DNA of 64,000 nt from Oceanobacillus profundus (GTDB lineage Bacteria > Bacillota > Bacilli > Bacillales > Amphibacillaceae), in NCBI RefSeq assembly GCF_003515705.1, contig NZ_QWEH01000004.1, forward strand, positions 248,001-312,000, written 5' to 3'. Of the stretch, positions 33,409 through 42,854 are shown in pieces. A program made the position numbers and the translations under genes. The notes under the pieces were generated by a model. That model was given only the letters and a program-made list of their open reading frames with translations. It was not told the origin of the DNA and did not search any database. Position 1 is the stretch's first letter, and each line of letters opens with the position of its first letter.

Positions 33409-34905
33409 ATGCAAGCTACCACATTATATACATGGATAGGTTTTTCACTCTTTCTTGTGGTTATGCTTTTTCTTGGTTATATTGGCGCCAGAAAAACGAA
33501 AAATGTCCGTGATTTTGCAACTGGAGGAACAACGTTAGGACCAGTCATCTTAGGCCTATCTTTTGCTGCAACCTATTTGAGCGCTGCAACCTTTCTAGGA
33601 TATCCAGGATGGTCTTATGACTGGGGTCTATCTAACTTATGGCTTTTCTTAGCAATGATAGGTGGCGGCCCAATAGGAATGCTAATGGTTGCAAAAAAGG
33701 TAAGAAAGTTGAATACCAAACAAAAATCACTATCATTACCAGACTGGCTTGGCGATTTTTATAATAGTGATATTTTGCGAGTGGGAACAGGGTTAATTTT
33801 ACTTTTTAATATTTTTTACATAGCTGCGCAATTTGTAGCTGGTGCAAGGATATTTGAGTATCTGCTTGGTATGAATTATTCAACAGGTTTGATTCTTATT
33901 ACGGCTATTGTGGTGTTATATGTGTTTGCAGGTGGCGCACTTGCGGATATCTATACAGATGCTGTACAGGTAATTATGATGGCTATTGCTGGATTAGCAG
34001 TATTTATTTCAGGGATTGTTATATTTTGGGATGGGGGAGTCACTGCAACTTTTGCAGGTATTGTTGATAATTTAGCTGCGCAGGATGGTAACCTTGTTAA
34101 GGTTTTTAATCCGGAATCACTACATTTTTATTCAATCGGACCGGTAATAGGTGCCATAACAATCCAGTGGGCTTTTGCCTCGGCACCCCATTTATTTAAT
34201 AAGGTATTGGGTTTGAAAAGAGAAAGTGATTTAGGAAAAATGATTTTAGTTTATGTTATAACAGCTTCCCTATGTGTGTTAGTACTGTTTGGTGGATTGT
34301 ATAGCAGAGTAGCTATTGGTAGTGGAACAGAAACAACTGACTTAGCCCTTATGGAGTATATCGCATGGGCATTCCCAGCAATTTTTGTTGCGATATTTGG
34401 TGTAGTTATACTTGCTGCAGCTATGTCAACGACTGATGGGTTATTTGTATCGATTTCAACCGTATTTGCTAATGATATTTTTCTTAAATTTCTAGTGAAA
34501 CGCGGATATGTAAATGTGAGTGAAGAAAAGGCGCAACAAATCGCTCTTCTCATTAGCAGATGGAGTGTTCCACTAGTCGGATTAGCAGCATTTCTGCTTG
34601 TGCTTAACCCACCAAGGTATATGGGGGACGTCATGTGGATTGGGATTTCAGGTGTAGCAGCGGGGACCCTCGGTCCAATCTTGTATGCTGTTTATGCTAA
34701 AAGGAAAGTATCTCCACGCGCAGCAGAAGGATCGATGTTTATTGGATTATTATCATATCTTATCTTATATTTTGGCGGGATCATCCCCAGTACAATGTCT
34801 GCCGGTGCAGTAGCAACATTTATTGGAATCGCAGTCATATTGATTTTGTCAAAAATCTTTAAGGAACCCGACCAAGAATATGAAAGTATACAAGAAGCAA
34901 AGTGA
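33409..34905 (+). CDS. Sodium:solute symporter family permease
   Basis: Integral membrane transporter of 498 residues in the SSS family with 12-13 hydrophobic segments. The N-terminal part has VRDFATGGTTLGPVILGLSF and AATYLSAATFLGYPGWSYDWG, and the middle has GGALADIYTDAVQVIMM, all typical of monocarboxylate/acetate-type members. The substrate cannot be assigned. Ribosome site AGAAAGGGG precedes the ATG. A 33-residue membrane protein lies 27 bases downstream, as seen with other SSS transporters. Distance of 104 bases from the monooxygenase without a clear terminator leaves open read-through from the SAM-controlled operon, so it could import the sulfur substrate. Confidence 0.9.
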   Translation: MQATTLYTWIGFSLFLVVMLFLGYIGARKTKNVRDFATGGTTLGPVILGLSFAATYLSAATFLGYPGWSYDWGLSNLWLFLAMIGGGPIGMLMVAKKVRKLNTKQKSLSLPDWLGDFYNSDILRVGTGLILLFNIFYIAAQFVAGARIFEYLLGMNYSTGLILITAIVVLYVFAGGALADIYTDAVQVIMMAIAGLAVFISGIVIFWDGGVTATFAGIVDNLAAQDGNLVKVFNPESLHFYSIGPVIGAITIQWAFASAPHLFNKVLGLKRESDLGKMILVYVITASLCVLVLFGGLYSRVAIGSGTETTDLALMEYIAWAFPAIFVAIFGVVILAAAMSTTDGLFVSISTVFANDIFLKFLVKRGYVNVSEEKAQQIALLISRWSVPLVGLAAFLLVLNPPRYMGDVMWIGISGVAAGTLGPILYAVYAKRKVSPRAAEGSMFIGLLSYLILYFGGIIPSTMSAGAVATFIGIAVILILSKIFKEPDQEYESIQEAK

Positions 34906-34932
34906 ATGGATTAGAGAATGGGGGAGAAGCGA

Positions 34933-35034
34933 TTGTTTGTTAATGAAATGTTAACAGTTTGGCTATATGGTCTAATTGCTATATATGCTATTGTTGGTTT
35001 TTCTCTTTGGAAATGGTACTTTGGAAAAGATTAA
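34933..35034 (+). CDS. 33-residue symporter accessory membrane protein
   Basis: Tiny membrane protein (MFVNEMLTVWLYGLIAIYAI then VGFSLWKWYFGKD). A single hydrophobic helix spans about residues 8-27 with aromatic ends. Start is TTG at 34933, six or seven bases after GGGGGAG; an ATG at 34948 is the alternative. It follows the SSS symporter immediately and ends before a hairpin, so it is cotranscribed. Several SSS transporters have such a small companion subunit, which supports the call; function is otherwise unknown. Confidence 0.65.
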   Translation: MFVNEMLTVWLYGLIAIYAIVGFSLWKWYFGKD

Positions 35035-35048
35035 CCTTTTCTTTAAAT

Positions 35049-35093
35049 AACAAATTGCCCTGGGATCTTTGATAGAGCCTAAGGCAATTTGTT
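35049..35093. terminator. Hairpin between symporter and MurE-like gene
   Basis: AACAAATTGCC (35049-35059) pairs with GGCAATTTGTT (35083-35093). It lies between convergent genes and may act on both strands; U tracts are weak. Confidence 0.6.
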
Positions 35094-35139
35094 GTATGTT
35101 TGCAGTTTGAATGTAAATTAGTCCTTACTGATTCTAAAT

Positions 35140-36618
35140 CTACACACTTAGATTATACTTAATCGAACAATTTCGTATTGCGATTTCCTTGTCACTATGC
35201 GGGTGTTTTTTATCTTCTGTGATTTGATACTTCTCAAGCCCTTTACCAGCAATGATAATAATATCTCCGGGTTCACTCTTGTCGATAACAAGGCTTATGG
35301 CAGCCTTTCGATTCGGAATGCAGATATAATTATTGTGCTTCATTCCTTGTTCCATATCCGTTAAGATAGCATTAGAATCCTCATATCTTGAGTCATTAAT
35401 TGTTAAAATTACAAAATCAGCTACAGATGCTTTCTCAGCCATAATGGGACGTTTCGATTCATCTCGATCTCCGCCGGTACCAACCACTAATAGAATACGA
35501 TTCTGCTTAAATGGTTGGACAGAAGCGATTACTTTTTCTATCGCATCTGGGGTATGTGCGTAGTCAATGTAAATTGATATTGGTGCTTCAAGGTCGAGCT
35601 TTTGCATTCTGCCATTTATGTGGGCTATATTAGCGAGTGAGCGGACTAACGTTTTTACAGAAATCATTGTTTTACTATATACGGTTGCGATTGCAGCTAC
35701 TACATTATATACATTAAATTCGCCAATTAATTTTGTAGTGACGGGAAAATTCCCTTCTGGAGATCCTAATGTAAAGCAGGTATGGTCCTCATAGTAGGTA
35801 ATATTGGTTGCTCGAAAGTCAGCTTCGTTATAAATGCCGTAAGAAATCACTTCAAATGGTGTCATGCCATTATATATCTCATACCACGGATCATCCCGAT
35901 TTAGAATAACATTTTTTTCTTCTGTCAAATTATTTCCAAGCTGCGCAAAAAGGAGACCTTTTGTGTAGCCATACTGCTCCATCGTCTTGTGATAGTCAAG
36001 ATGATCCTGTGAAAGGTTTGTAAAAGTTACTACATCAAAATTAACTCCACGTTGCCTTCCTTGTGCGAGACCATGAGAAGATATTTCCATAACTATGTGA
36101 CCCATTCCGTGCTCGGCTACTCTATGAAGTATTTTTTGATTCGTTAGTACATCACATGTGGTGTTATCACTTTCTACGGATTCATTTAGAAGATCAATTC
36201 CATTTGTACCAAGCAATGCAGCTTGCTGATTATTCTTTTCAAGTAACTGCTTAATTAGTGTTGTGACTGTTGTTTTACCATTTGTTCCAGTCACACCGTA
36301 CACAGTCATCTTGTTTGAAGGATAATGATAAAACTTATTTGCAAGAATTGCCAGTGCTTTTGCAGTATCTTTTACAATAACTAAAGCAAACTTTGTAAGG
36401 TCAATAGGAAGTTTTTCTTCTGCAATAATAATTGTTGCTCCATTATGAATGGCTTGTGAATAATAAGAATGACCATCTGATCGGAAGCCTCTAATACAAA
36501 CAAATAATGATTCTTTTTTCACTTTTCTGGAATCCTGTTCAATGGAATGGACTTCTTCTGGTAGTGCACCATATATTGATTTTATTTTTAAGCTGCTTAG
36601 TAACTCGTAAGTATTCAA
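35140..36618 (-). CDS. Orphan MurE-like Mur ligase
   Basis: UDP-N-acetylmuramyl-tripeptide synthetase family protein of 492 residues, complete in all three Mur domains. The ATP-binding loop is GVTGTNGKTTVTTL; UMAG-binding TTCDVL and EISSHGLAQGR are present, as are the carbamylated-lysine region, IDYAHTPDAIEKV and the C-terminal GTGGDRDESKRP. The amino-acid-selecting motif, DNPR in DAP-adding MurE, reads NDSRYED here, so substrate choice may differ. It is not in a dcw cluster; it stands alone between convergent and minus-strand neighbours. It is probably a second MurE paralogue, possibly for a modified peptide or another polymer. Confidence 0.8.
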   Translation of the reverse strand: MNTYELLSSLKIKSIYGALPEEVHSIEQDSRKVKKESLFVCIRGFRSDGHSYYSQAIHNGATIIIAEEKLPIDLTKFALVIVKDTAKALAILANKFYHYPSNKMTVYGVTGTNGKTTVTTLIKQLLEKNNQQAALLGTNGIDLLNESVESDNTTCDVLTNQKILHRVAEHGMGHIVMEISSHGLAQGRQRGVNFDVVTFTNLSQDHLDYHKTMEQYGYTKGLLFAQLGNNLTEEKNVILNRDDPWYEIYNGMTPFEVISYGIYNEADFRATNITYYEDHTCFTLGSPEGNFPVTTKLIGEFNVYNVVAAIATVYSKTMISVKTLVRSLANIAHINGRMQKLDLEAPISIYIDYAHTPDAIEKVIASVQPFKQNRILLVVGTGGDRDESKRPIMAEKASVADFVILTINDSRYEDSNAILTDMEQGMKHNNYICIPNRKAAISLVIDKSEPGDIIIIAGKGLEKYQITEDKKHPHSDKEIAIRNCSIKYNLSV

Positions 36619-36735
36619 CGTGGAAAACCTCTCTATTCAGTGTTAACAAAACGAATAAATTCATCTAACCATAGGTATTCCCGTTTCTATTATTTTTTAA
36701 TCGAGAATTTACATATGAAGCAGGAGAGGAAATTA

Positions 36736-36770
36736 AAAAATGGATCATCAGCTTGTGATGATCCATTTTT
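36736..36770 (-). terminator. Terminator of the mrp operon
   Basis: Perfect 15-bp hairpin AAAAATGGATCATCA / TGATGATCCATTTTT with a five-base loop, 40 bases past mrpG on the minus strand. The T-rich arms make it usable in both directions. Confidence 0.85.
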
Positions 36771-36809
36771 TAAAATTTAATTCTTTATCATTACGAATAA
36801 GATTTATCC

Positions 36810-37157
36810 TTATTCTTTATCTTGTTCAAATTTCTTTCTTAAATCGTCCTGTATACTGTTTTTAGCGAGAGGTACCCCATTGTAATATGCAGAACGATTA
36901 ACCATCAACGCTGATAAAGGTGCTGTGATAAACAGAAATAGAATGGCTAGCAAAACCTTTCCGTTGATTATACCTGTCGGAATGAAATAGATGAACGTAG
37001 CTAGCATCAATGTGACAACCCCAAGGGTTGAACTTTTACCAGCAGCGTGCATTCTACTATATACATCCGGAAGGCGAATGACACCAATTGCGCTTAAAAT
37101 AGTGAAAAACGTACCGATTAAAATGAATATGCTCGTAATAATCTCAATCACGGTCAA
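36810..37157 (-). CDS. mrpG: Mrp antiporter subunit G
   Basis: Last subunit of the multi-gene Na+/H+ antiporter, 115 residues, three membrane segments. The family core is LPDVYSRMHAAGKSSTLGVV. The start is TTG at 37157 behind AAAGAGGTG, overlapping mrpF by 14 bases; the frame extends further upstream but without homology. It is the promoter-distal end of mrpABCDEFG and is followed by the operon terminator. Confidence 0.93.
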   Translation of the reverse strand: MTVIEIITSIFILIGTFFTILSAIGVIRLPDVYSRMHAAGKSSTLGVVTLMLATFIYFIPTGIINGKVLLAILFLFITAPLSALMVNRSAYYNGVPLAKNSIQDDLRKKFEQDKE

Positions 37158-37419
37158 AGACAGCACCTCTTTCCATGAATTTTGACATGGCCACCGTTCC
37201 AACAAAAGCCAGAATACTTAACACAAGGATAATGTCGGAGTATGCAATGGTTTCTTGAAGGATCATGATAATCCCGATAAAACCAACTAATGTTACTCCA
37301 ATACAGTCCAATCCAAGTATTCGATCTTGAGTGGAGGGACCTTTAATTATTCTTGTTAAGAACAGAACCAAAGAAATTGATAATACTAAAAGTGAAAAAT
37401 AAAGAATAACTTGAAACAT
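37144..37419 (-). CDS. mrpF: Mrp antiporter subunit F
   Basis: Small subunit of 91 residues with three hydrophobic segments; the conserved middle is GPSTQDRILGLDCIGVTLVG, where the acidic residue is needed in homologues, which also mediate cholate efflux. ATG at 37419 overlaps the mrpE stop by one base (TAATG), so the two are translationally coupled. Confidence 0.94.
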   Translation of the reverse strand: MFQVILYFSLLVLSISLVLFLTRIIKGPSTQDRILGLDCIGVTLVGFIGIIMILQETIAYSDIILVLSILAFVGTVAMSKFMERGAVFDRD

Positions 37420-37895
37420 TATTTCGTCACCTCCATGATCGCTCGTTCAAATGAGTTACGAATTTGTTCGATCATATCTTCCTTATCCGGTACATCGATA
37501 GAGTGAATATAAATAGTCTTTCCGTCGCTTGAGAAATCCATTGATACAGTACCAGGTGTCAAGGAAATAAGTGCAGCAAGTAAGGTTATTTCAACATTCG
37601 TTTCTAATCTCGTTTCTACTGCTACAATTCCAGGCTGATTATTAAGTTTTGGGCTTAGAACAATTTTAATGACATCAAGATTAGCTTTAATGAGCTCGAT
37701 AATGAAAAGCATGATCAACTTAATAATTGCCCACACTCGATTCATATAAAAATTAAAAACAAGAAAACGGCGCAGGATGAACAATATAATAATTCCTATT
37801 ATGTATCCAAAAAGAAAACTTGTAGCCGTGTAACTATTCTGTAGAAACATCCATGTAACGGCAATTATTATATTGACTAAAATTTGGAAAGCCAT
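37419..37895 (-). CDS. mrpE: Mrp antiporter subunit E
   Basis: Subunit of 158 residues, the same length as in B. subtilis. Two hydrophobic segments at the N-terminus and one near residue 60 are followed by a cytoplasmic part with VETRLETNVEITLLAALISL and TPGTVSMDFSSDGKTIYIHS. It is the subunit least like respiratory complex I. It starts 5 bases after mrpD and is joined to mrpF. Confidence 0.94.
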   Translation of the reverse strand: MAFQILVNIIIAVTWMFLQNSYTATSFLFGYIIGIIILFILRRFLVFNFYMNRVWAIIKLIMLFIIELIKANLDVIKIVLSPKLNNQPGIVAVETRLETNVEITLLAALISLTPGTVSMDFSSDGKTIYIHSIDVPDKEDMIEQIRNSFERAIMEVTK

Positions 37896-37900
37896 AGCAA

Positions 37901-39385
37901 CTACTCCTTCAGAACAGATTCAATATAAATTGATGGATCCATGATTTGTTCAGCTACTTGTAACGAATATTGGAAAATAGGCTCAGCAGCAATACCTAAA
38001 ATGATTGTTAGTGCTACGAGAGGCGCAATTGGTAATAAAAGTTTACCGATAGGCAGCTTTGCTTGTTCATTTGTATGTTTTTGTTTTCCCCAAAAAGCAT
38101 AACTAAATATCTTCATCATAGAGAAAAGGGTTAGTAAACCGACTAGTAAAGCAACACCGGAAATAATATATTGTTCTTCCTGAAAACCAGCTAAAATAAT
38201 CGGGAACTTACTGAAAAAACCACTGAAAGGCGGAATACCAGCAAGTGAAATAGCACTAATAAAAAACAACCAAGATAATACAGGGTGCGTTTTAAGCAGC
38301 CCACCCATTTTCTTCAAATCCGTTGTACCAGTAACTCGCTCAGCAGCTCCTGCAAATAAGAAGAGAGCGGTTTTCACAATCATATGATGTACAATATAAT
38401 AAATTGCACCGGCAACTGCTAGAGGGGTGAAGATTCCAAGTCCCATTACCATATAGCCAACCTGGCTAATGATATGATAAGAAAGTATTCGTTTGAAATC
38501 GAATTGAGAAACTGCACCTAACACTCCAAACAACATTGTAAATCCAGCAATTGTAACTATAACAGCTTTATGTGTATAGCTCGGTTCGTGGTAGAAAACC
38601 AATGTGAATACACGAATAATAGCATAAATACCAACCTTTGTTAGCAAGCCTCCAAACAGGGCAGCGATAGCAGCAGGTGGACCGAAGTATGATTTTGGAA
38701 GCCAGAAATAAAGTGGGAATAAGGCTCCTTTAGATGCGAATACAATAAAGAACATAATCGCAATGACATTTACCACTCCAGTTTGTTCAAGTTCAGCAAT
38801 TCGTTCCGAAATATGAGCCATGTTTAGTGTGCCTGTCACAGAATATAGCCATGCAACTGCAACGACAAATAGCGCTGAGGCAAAAACATTTATAATGACA
38901 TATTTAAATGACTCACGAAGCTGATATTTTGTCCCACCGTTAACAATAAGAGCGTAAGAGGACAACAGCATTACTTCAAAAAATACAAACAAGTTAAATA
39001 TATCACCTGTTAAAAAAGCACCATTTACCCCAACCAGCAAGAAAAAGTAGAAAGGATAAAAGTAAAACTTCTCACGCTGTGGTGTAATGGTTTTAAATGC
39101 AAAGAATAAACAAGCTGCACTTAATAGACTGGTAAGTAAGATCATTAATGTTGCAAACATATCAGCAACCAGTACAATACCAAATGGTGCAGACCAATTT
39201 CCTGCTTCTAAAACAATAATCCCATTCTGATAGACAACAATTGCTAAATAGATTGACAGCAACAGCATCCCAACAGCAGTGAACCCACTCACCACTCGCT
39301 GAAGGCGATGGTGTTTTGGGAATATAATTAATACAGCTCCGATAATAAATGGAATAATTATCGGAAGGATAATTAAATTATTCAT
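37901..39385 (-). CDS. mrpD: Mrp antiporter subunit D
   Basis: Large membrane subunit of 494 residues homologous to the proton-pumping NuoL/M/N subunits of complex I, with about 14 segments. Signature parts are FFEVMLLSSYALIVNGGT with the essential Glu, KGALFPLYFWLPKSYFGPPA with the conserved Lys, and SYHIISQVGYMVMGLG. Its start overlaps the mrpC stop by 8 bases. With MrpA it makes the ion path. Confidence 0.95.
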   Translation of the reverse strand: MNNLIILPIIIPFIIGAVLIIFPKHHRLQRVVSGFTAVGMLLLSIYLAIVVYQNGIIVLEAGNWSAPFGIVLVADMFATLMILLTSLLSAACLFFAFKTITPQREKFYFYPFYFFLLVGVNGAFLTGDIFNLFVFFEVMLLSSYALIVNGGTKYQLRESFKYVIINVFASALFVVAVAWLYSVTGTLNMAHISERIAELEQTGVVNVIAIMFFIVFASKGALFPLYFWLPKSYFGPPAAIAALFGGLLTKVGIYAIIRVFTLVFYHEPSYTHKAVIVTIAGFTMLFGVLGAVSQFDFKRILSYHIISQVGYMVMGLGIFTPLAVAGAIYYIVHHMIVKTALFLFAGAAERVTGTTDLKKMGGLLKTHPVLSWLFFISAISLAGIPPFSGFFSKFPIILAGFQEEQYIISGVALLVGLLTLFSMMKIFSYAFWGKQKHTNEQAKLPIGKLLLPIAPLVALTIILGIAAEPIFQYSLQVAEQIMDPSIYIESVLKE

Positions 39386-39716
39386 CAGCAGATCCCCTTA
39401 ATTCTTCTAAATCATCTGTCTTATGTTCTTTATACGTCCGATAAGCCATTACTAAAAGAAACGAAGTAACTCCAAAAGCAATAACAATCGCTGTTAAGAC
39501 GAGAGCTTGTGGCAATGGGTCTGTATAGGCATCGGCATCTAAATTTAATAGTGGTGGTGCACCACGCTGAAGTTCTGACATCGTGATCAGTAGTAAGTGC
39601 ACACCATGAGATAACAGTAAAGTTCCTAAAATAACGCGTATGATACTTCTCGACAAGAATAAATAGACACTTACGGTAAAGATGATACCTATTACAATTG
39701 ACATTAGTACTTCCAT
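39378..39716 (-). CDS. mrpC: Mrp antiporter subunit C
   Basis: NuoK-like subunit of 112 residues with three membrane segments (typical 113). Conserved parts are IRVILGTLLLSHGVHLLLIT and DPLPQALVLTAIVIAFGVTS. The ATG overlaps the mrpB stop by one base. It is essential for antiport in homologues and packs between MrpA/B and MrpD. Confidence 0.95.
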   Translation of the reverse strand: MEVLMSIVIGIIFTVSVYLFLSRSIIRVILGTLLLSHGVHLLLITMSELQRGAPPLLNLDADAYTDPLPQALVLTAIVIAFGVTSFLLVMAYRTYKEHKTDDLEELRGSADE

Positions 39717-40150
39717 TATTTATCATCCTCCGCAATTGCTAAAATAATTGTTAAGGCAGCTCCGACTACAACGAGATACACTCCTAAATCAAATGGGAGT
39801 GCAGTAGTTAATTCTACCTCGCCAAAGATCGGAAATTGGAAATAATCAAAGAAATGTTTTAAGAACGGAAATCCAAATAACATGGATGCGACTCCCGTAA
39901 AAACAGCGAACAGCAATCCAACGCCGATCATGGTCGTGAAATTGAAAGGTATTGCCTTCTTAATTGTTTTCATATCAAAAGCTAAATATAAAACTAAAAT
40001 AGCGCTTGCTGTCATTAATCCACCGATAAAACCACCACCTGGATTATTATGACCGGCCAAGAATAAGTAGAATGAAAAAGCAAAGATGATTAATGTTATG
40101 AGCCGCATAGAGACTTGTAACATCATATCATTTGGTCTCATTTGTTTCAC
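39716..40150 (-). CDS. mrpB: Mrp antiporter subunit B
   Basis: Membrane subunit of 144 residues (B. subtilis 143). The GHNNPGGGFIGGLMTASAIL segment is highly conserved. The start is GTG at 40150, overlapping the mrpA stop as GTGA, with GGAGTG upstream. An internal ATG three codons later is possible but homologues keep the longer form. Confidence 0.94.
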   Translation of the reverse strand: MKQMRPNDMMLQVSMRLITLIIFAFSFYLFLAGHNNPGGGFIGGLMTASAILVLYLAFDMKTIKKAIPFNFTTMIGVGLLFAVFTGVASMLFGFPFLKHFFDYFQFPIFGEVELTTALPFDLGVYLVVVGAALTIILAIAEDDK

Positions 40151-42564
40151 ACATCTTCACTCCCTTTTAGTCGCAATTTGATCATTGATACCACTCCAAT
40201 AGCTGCAATTCCTAATACAAGGATTTCAAGCATCGTATCAAGTCCACGGAAGTCGACGAGAATAACGTTGACAATATTGTATCCACCAGCTAAAACCTTG
40301 GAATTCTCAATAAAATATGCTGCAATGGAAGTGAAATCTGTTTCACTGCCTAGAGCGAATGCACTCAGTGAAACGAGAGTTATCATAACACCTACAGCAA
40401 TTGAAACAATTAAATTAATGAGTTTAAACGACGGTTTAATCTTCTCTTTACGAAGTTCAGGTAAGTGGTAGAAAACAAGCATAAACAAGATAACAGAAAC
40501 TGTTTCTACTAATAACTGTGTTAATGCTAAATCAGGAGCACGGAATATCGTAAACATTAGTGCAACTAAGAAACCAGCAACACCCGCCACAATAATAGCT
40601 GTAATTCGATTATTAATAAATGGTACAGCAACAACAGAAATTACTAATAGAATCGCAACGATCCACATATAAGGATCAATTGGTGACAAGTTATCCGTAT
40701 TGATTGCAAATGCATCGTAACGGAACATCGTATAACCGATGAGCAGGACGATGAACGTACACATATAAAGAAAATAATCCCGTAACATTCCTGTCATTTG
40801 TGCTCTGGTAAGTACTTGTGAACCTTTAATCAATCCATTATAGCCACTGTCATATACATGGTTAAATATATCCTGTTCACTTCTATAGAAAGCAGATTTT
40901 GACCATTTCTTCATTGTTAGGAAGAATATTGTACCGATAGCAATGACACCAATGGTCATCCACAACTCTAATTTAAACCCGTGCCAGTGGTAAATGTTCA
41001 CATAAAATTGCTCTCCTGGCTCTAGAATACCTGGAAGAATGGCAGCCATAGCCGGTTCAATCAATGTGTAAGCAAGAATATTTGGGAATAAACCAAAAAT
41101 AACTACAAGTGAACCGAGAATAATTGGACTGATCAGCATCCCAATTGGAGCCTCATGCACGTGTTTGACTGCAAGCTTTTCAGGCTGGAATTTTCCGGTG
41201 AACGTTTTAAAGAAAAGAATAGCACAATATAAAAATGTAAAGATGCTAGCAATCCACGCCAAAACAGGTAAAACTATTCCCCATGTTTCCACACTGAAAA
41301 TGCCGTATTCAGTTACGTTTACCATTGCAGTAAAGAAAAGCTCTTTACTGAGAAAGCCATTAAACGGCGGTAGTCCGGCCATTGCTGCTAACCCGATTAA
41401 AGAAACAGTAGCAGTAATCGGCATGAGTGTCATTAAACCACCAAGCTTACGAATATCACGTGTACCTGTTTCGTGATCAATGATGCCTGCTGTCATAAAT
41501 AAACTGCCTTTAAATGTCGCATGGTTTATTAAATGGAAAACAGCAGCTAAGATTGCAGTTGTATAGAGTGCATTATCTCCATCATTAAAATAATAGGCAA
41601 CAGAGCCGACTCCAAGCAGACTCATAATCATCCCTAGTTGACTTACCGTAGAGAAAGCCAAAATAGATTTTAAATCCTTTTGTCTTACCGCTGAAATTGA
41701 ACCCCATATGAGTGTTGTTAATCCGACAAGTGAAATAATCCAGAACCATTCGGCAGCACCGCCAAAAATAGGTGTCATTCTGGCAACTAAATATATCCCA
41801 GCTTTAACCATCGTTGCCGAATGCAGATAAGCACTAACAGGGGTAGGGGCTTCCATTGCATCAGGTAGCCAAATATGAAATGGAAATTGTGCTGACTTGG
41901 TAAATGCGCCGAGTAGTATTAAAATCATTGCAGGTAAGAATAGTGAGCTAGTTGCAACAAGGTCAACATTTGCAATAATTTCCCGAACACTAAACGTTCC
42001 TGTCATGACATAAAGCAGTGAGAATCCACCTAGCATGGAAAGCCCGCCAAAAACGGTAATATACATAGATTTCTGTGCTCCATATGTAGATTTCTCACGA
42101 TGGAACCAATAGCTAATAAGGAGAGCCGATGAAATACTTGTAATTTCCCAAAATACATAAAGGACGATCAAGTTATCTGATAAAACGACTCCTAGCATTG
42201 CGCCCATGAATAACAATAGGTAAACATAGAAGTTATTGAGTTTTTCTTTATGTTTAGATAAGTAATAGATAGAATATAAAACTACAAGTGTACCTATTCC
42301 TGATATTAGTAATGCAAATAATAAGCTAAGCCCGTCTATGTATAAATCAAAGCTGATTCCAAGTGAAGGAACCCAAGGCACAGAGCGTAGAACAACGTCC
42401 CCATTCGCTGTTACAGGTAAAAAGGATAGAAAGTAAATAAATAAAACGAGCGGTAATATTAATACAAACCAGCCCGTATGTATCCTGCGTACATATTTGT
42501 ACATGAACGGGATGAGAATGGCTAATAAAAATGGGGAAATCGTAGCCCAATGTAAAGCTGTCAA
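40147..42564 (-). CDS. mrpA: Mrp antiporter subunit A
   Basis: Largest subunit of 805 residues (B. subtilis 801). The N-terminal NuoL-like part has VFWEITSISSALLISYWFHR and KSAQFPFHIWLPDAMEAPTP with SAYLHSATMVKAG, holding the functional Glu, Lys and His residues. The C-terminal part resembles MrpB/NuoJ (APDLALTQLLVETVSVILFM). First gene of the operon; start is TTG at 42564 with AAAGGAGGA upstream. The Mrp complex exchanges Na+ for H+ across the membrane and supports growth at high pH and salt. The 226 bases upstream hold its promoter, not resolved. Confidence 0.96.
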   Translation of the reverse strand: MTALHWATISPFLLAILIPFMYKYVRRIHTGWFVLILPLVLFIYFLSFLPVTANGDVVLRSVPWVPSLGISFDLYIDGLSLLFALLISGIGTLVVLYSIYYLSKHKEKLNNFYVYLLLFMGAMLGVVLSDNLIVLYVFWEITSISSALLISYWFHREKSTYGAQKSMYITVFGGLSMLGGFSLLYVMTGTFSVREIIANVDLVATSSLFLPAMILILLGAFTKSAQFPFHIWLPDAMEAPTPVSAYLHSATMVKAGIYLVARMTPIFGGAAEWFWIISLVGLTTLIWGSISAVRQKDLKSILAFSTVSQLGMIMSLLGVGSVAYYFNDGDNALYTTAILAAVFHLINHATFKGSLFMTAGIIDHETGTRDIRKLGGLMTLMPITATVSLIGLAAMAGLPPFNGFLSKELFFTAMVNVTEYGIFSVETWGIVLPVLAWIASIFTFLYCAILFFKTFTGKFQPEKLAVKHVHEAPIGMLISPIILGSLVVIFGLFPNILAYTLIEPAMAAILPGILEPGEQFYVNIYHWHGFKLELWMTIGVIAIGTIFFLTMKKWSKSAFYRSEQDIFNHVYDSGYNGLIKGSQVLTRAQMTGMLRDYFLYMCTFIVLLIGYTMFRYDAFAINTDNLSPIDPYMWIVAILLVISVVAVPFINNRITAIIVAGVAGFLVALMFTIFRAPDLALTQLLVETVSVILFMLVFYHLPELRKEKIKPSFKLINLIVSIAVGVMITLVSLSAFALGSETDFTSIAAYFIENSKVLAGGYNIVNVILVDFRGLDTMLEILVLGIAAIGVVSMIKLRLKGSEDV

Positions 42565-42790
42565 ATAAAATTCCTCCTTTATTTAGAAATTGAACAACCG
42601 TTCTAAGTAGAATGAAATAAGGTCCAGATTTTTATATTTACTTAACAAATGTCGGATGAATTTTGACCCTTTTTACAGTATAACCTAATTTTAAGTGAGT
42701 TGCATGTCTTACAATGCGTCAATTTTCAGCATCTTACAGTTCCTTTTAAATAGGAAGAGATTTTAACAGAGGGTTAATAGTTTGGAAAAT

Positions 42791-42836
42791 AAAAAATGGC
42801 CAGAACCCTTACATGAATAGGGTTGTGGCCTTTTAT
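42791..42836 (-). terminator. Terminator after sda
   Basis: AAAAATGGCCAGAACCCT and AGGGTTGTGGCCTTTT form a strong stem with one bulge. On the minus strand it follows sda by 18 bases and ends in a T-rich tail; the A-rich arm makes it bidirectional, so it may also block antisense entry toward mrp. Confidence 0.85.
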
Positions 42837-42854
42837 TTCTTATATTATGCTTTG

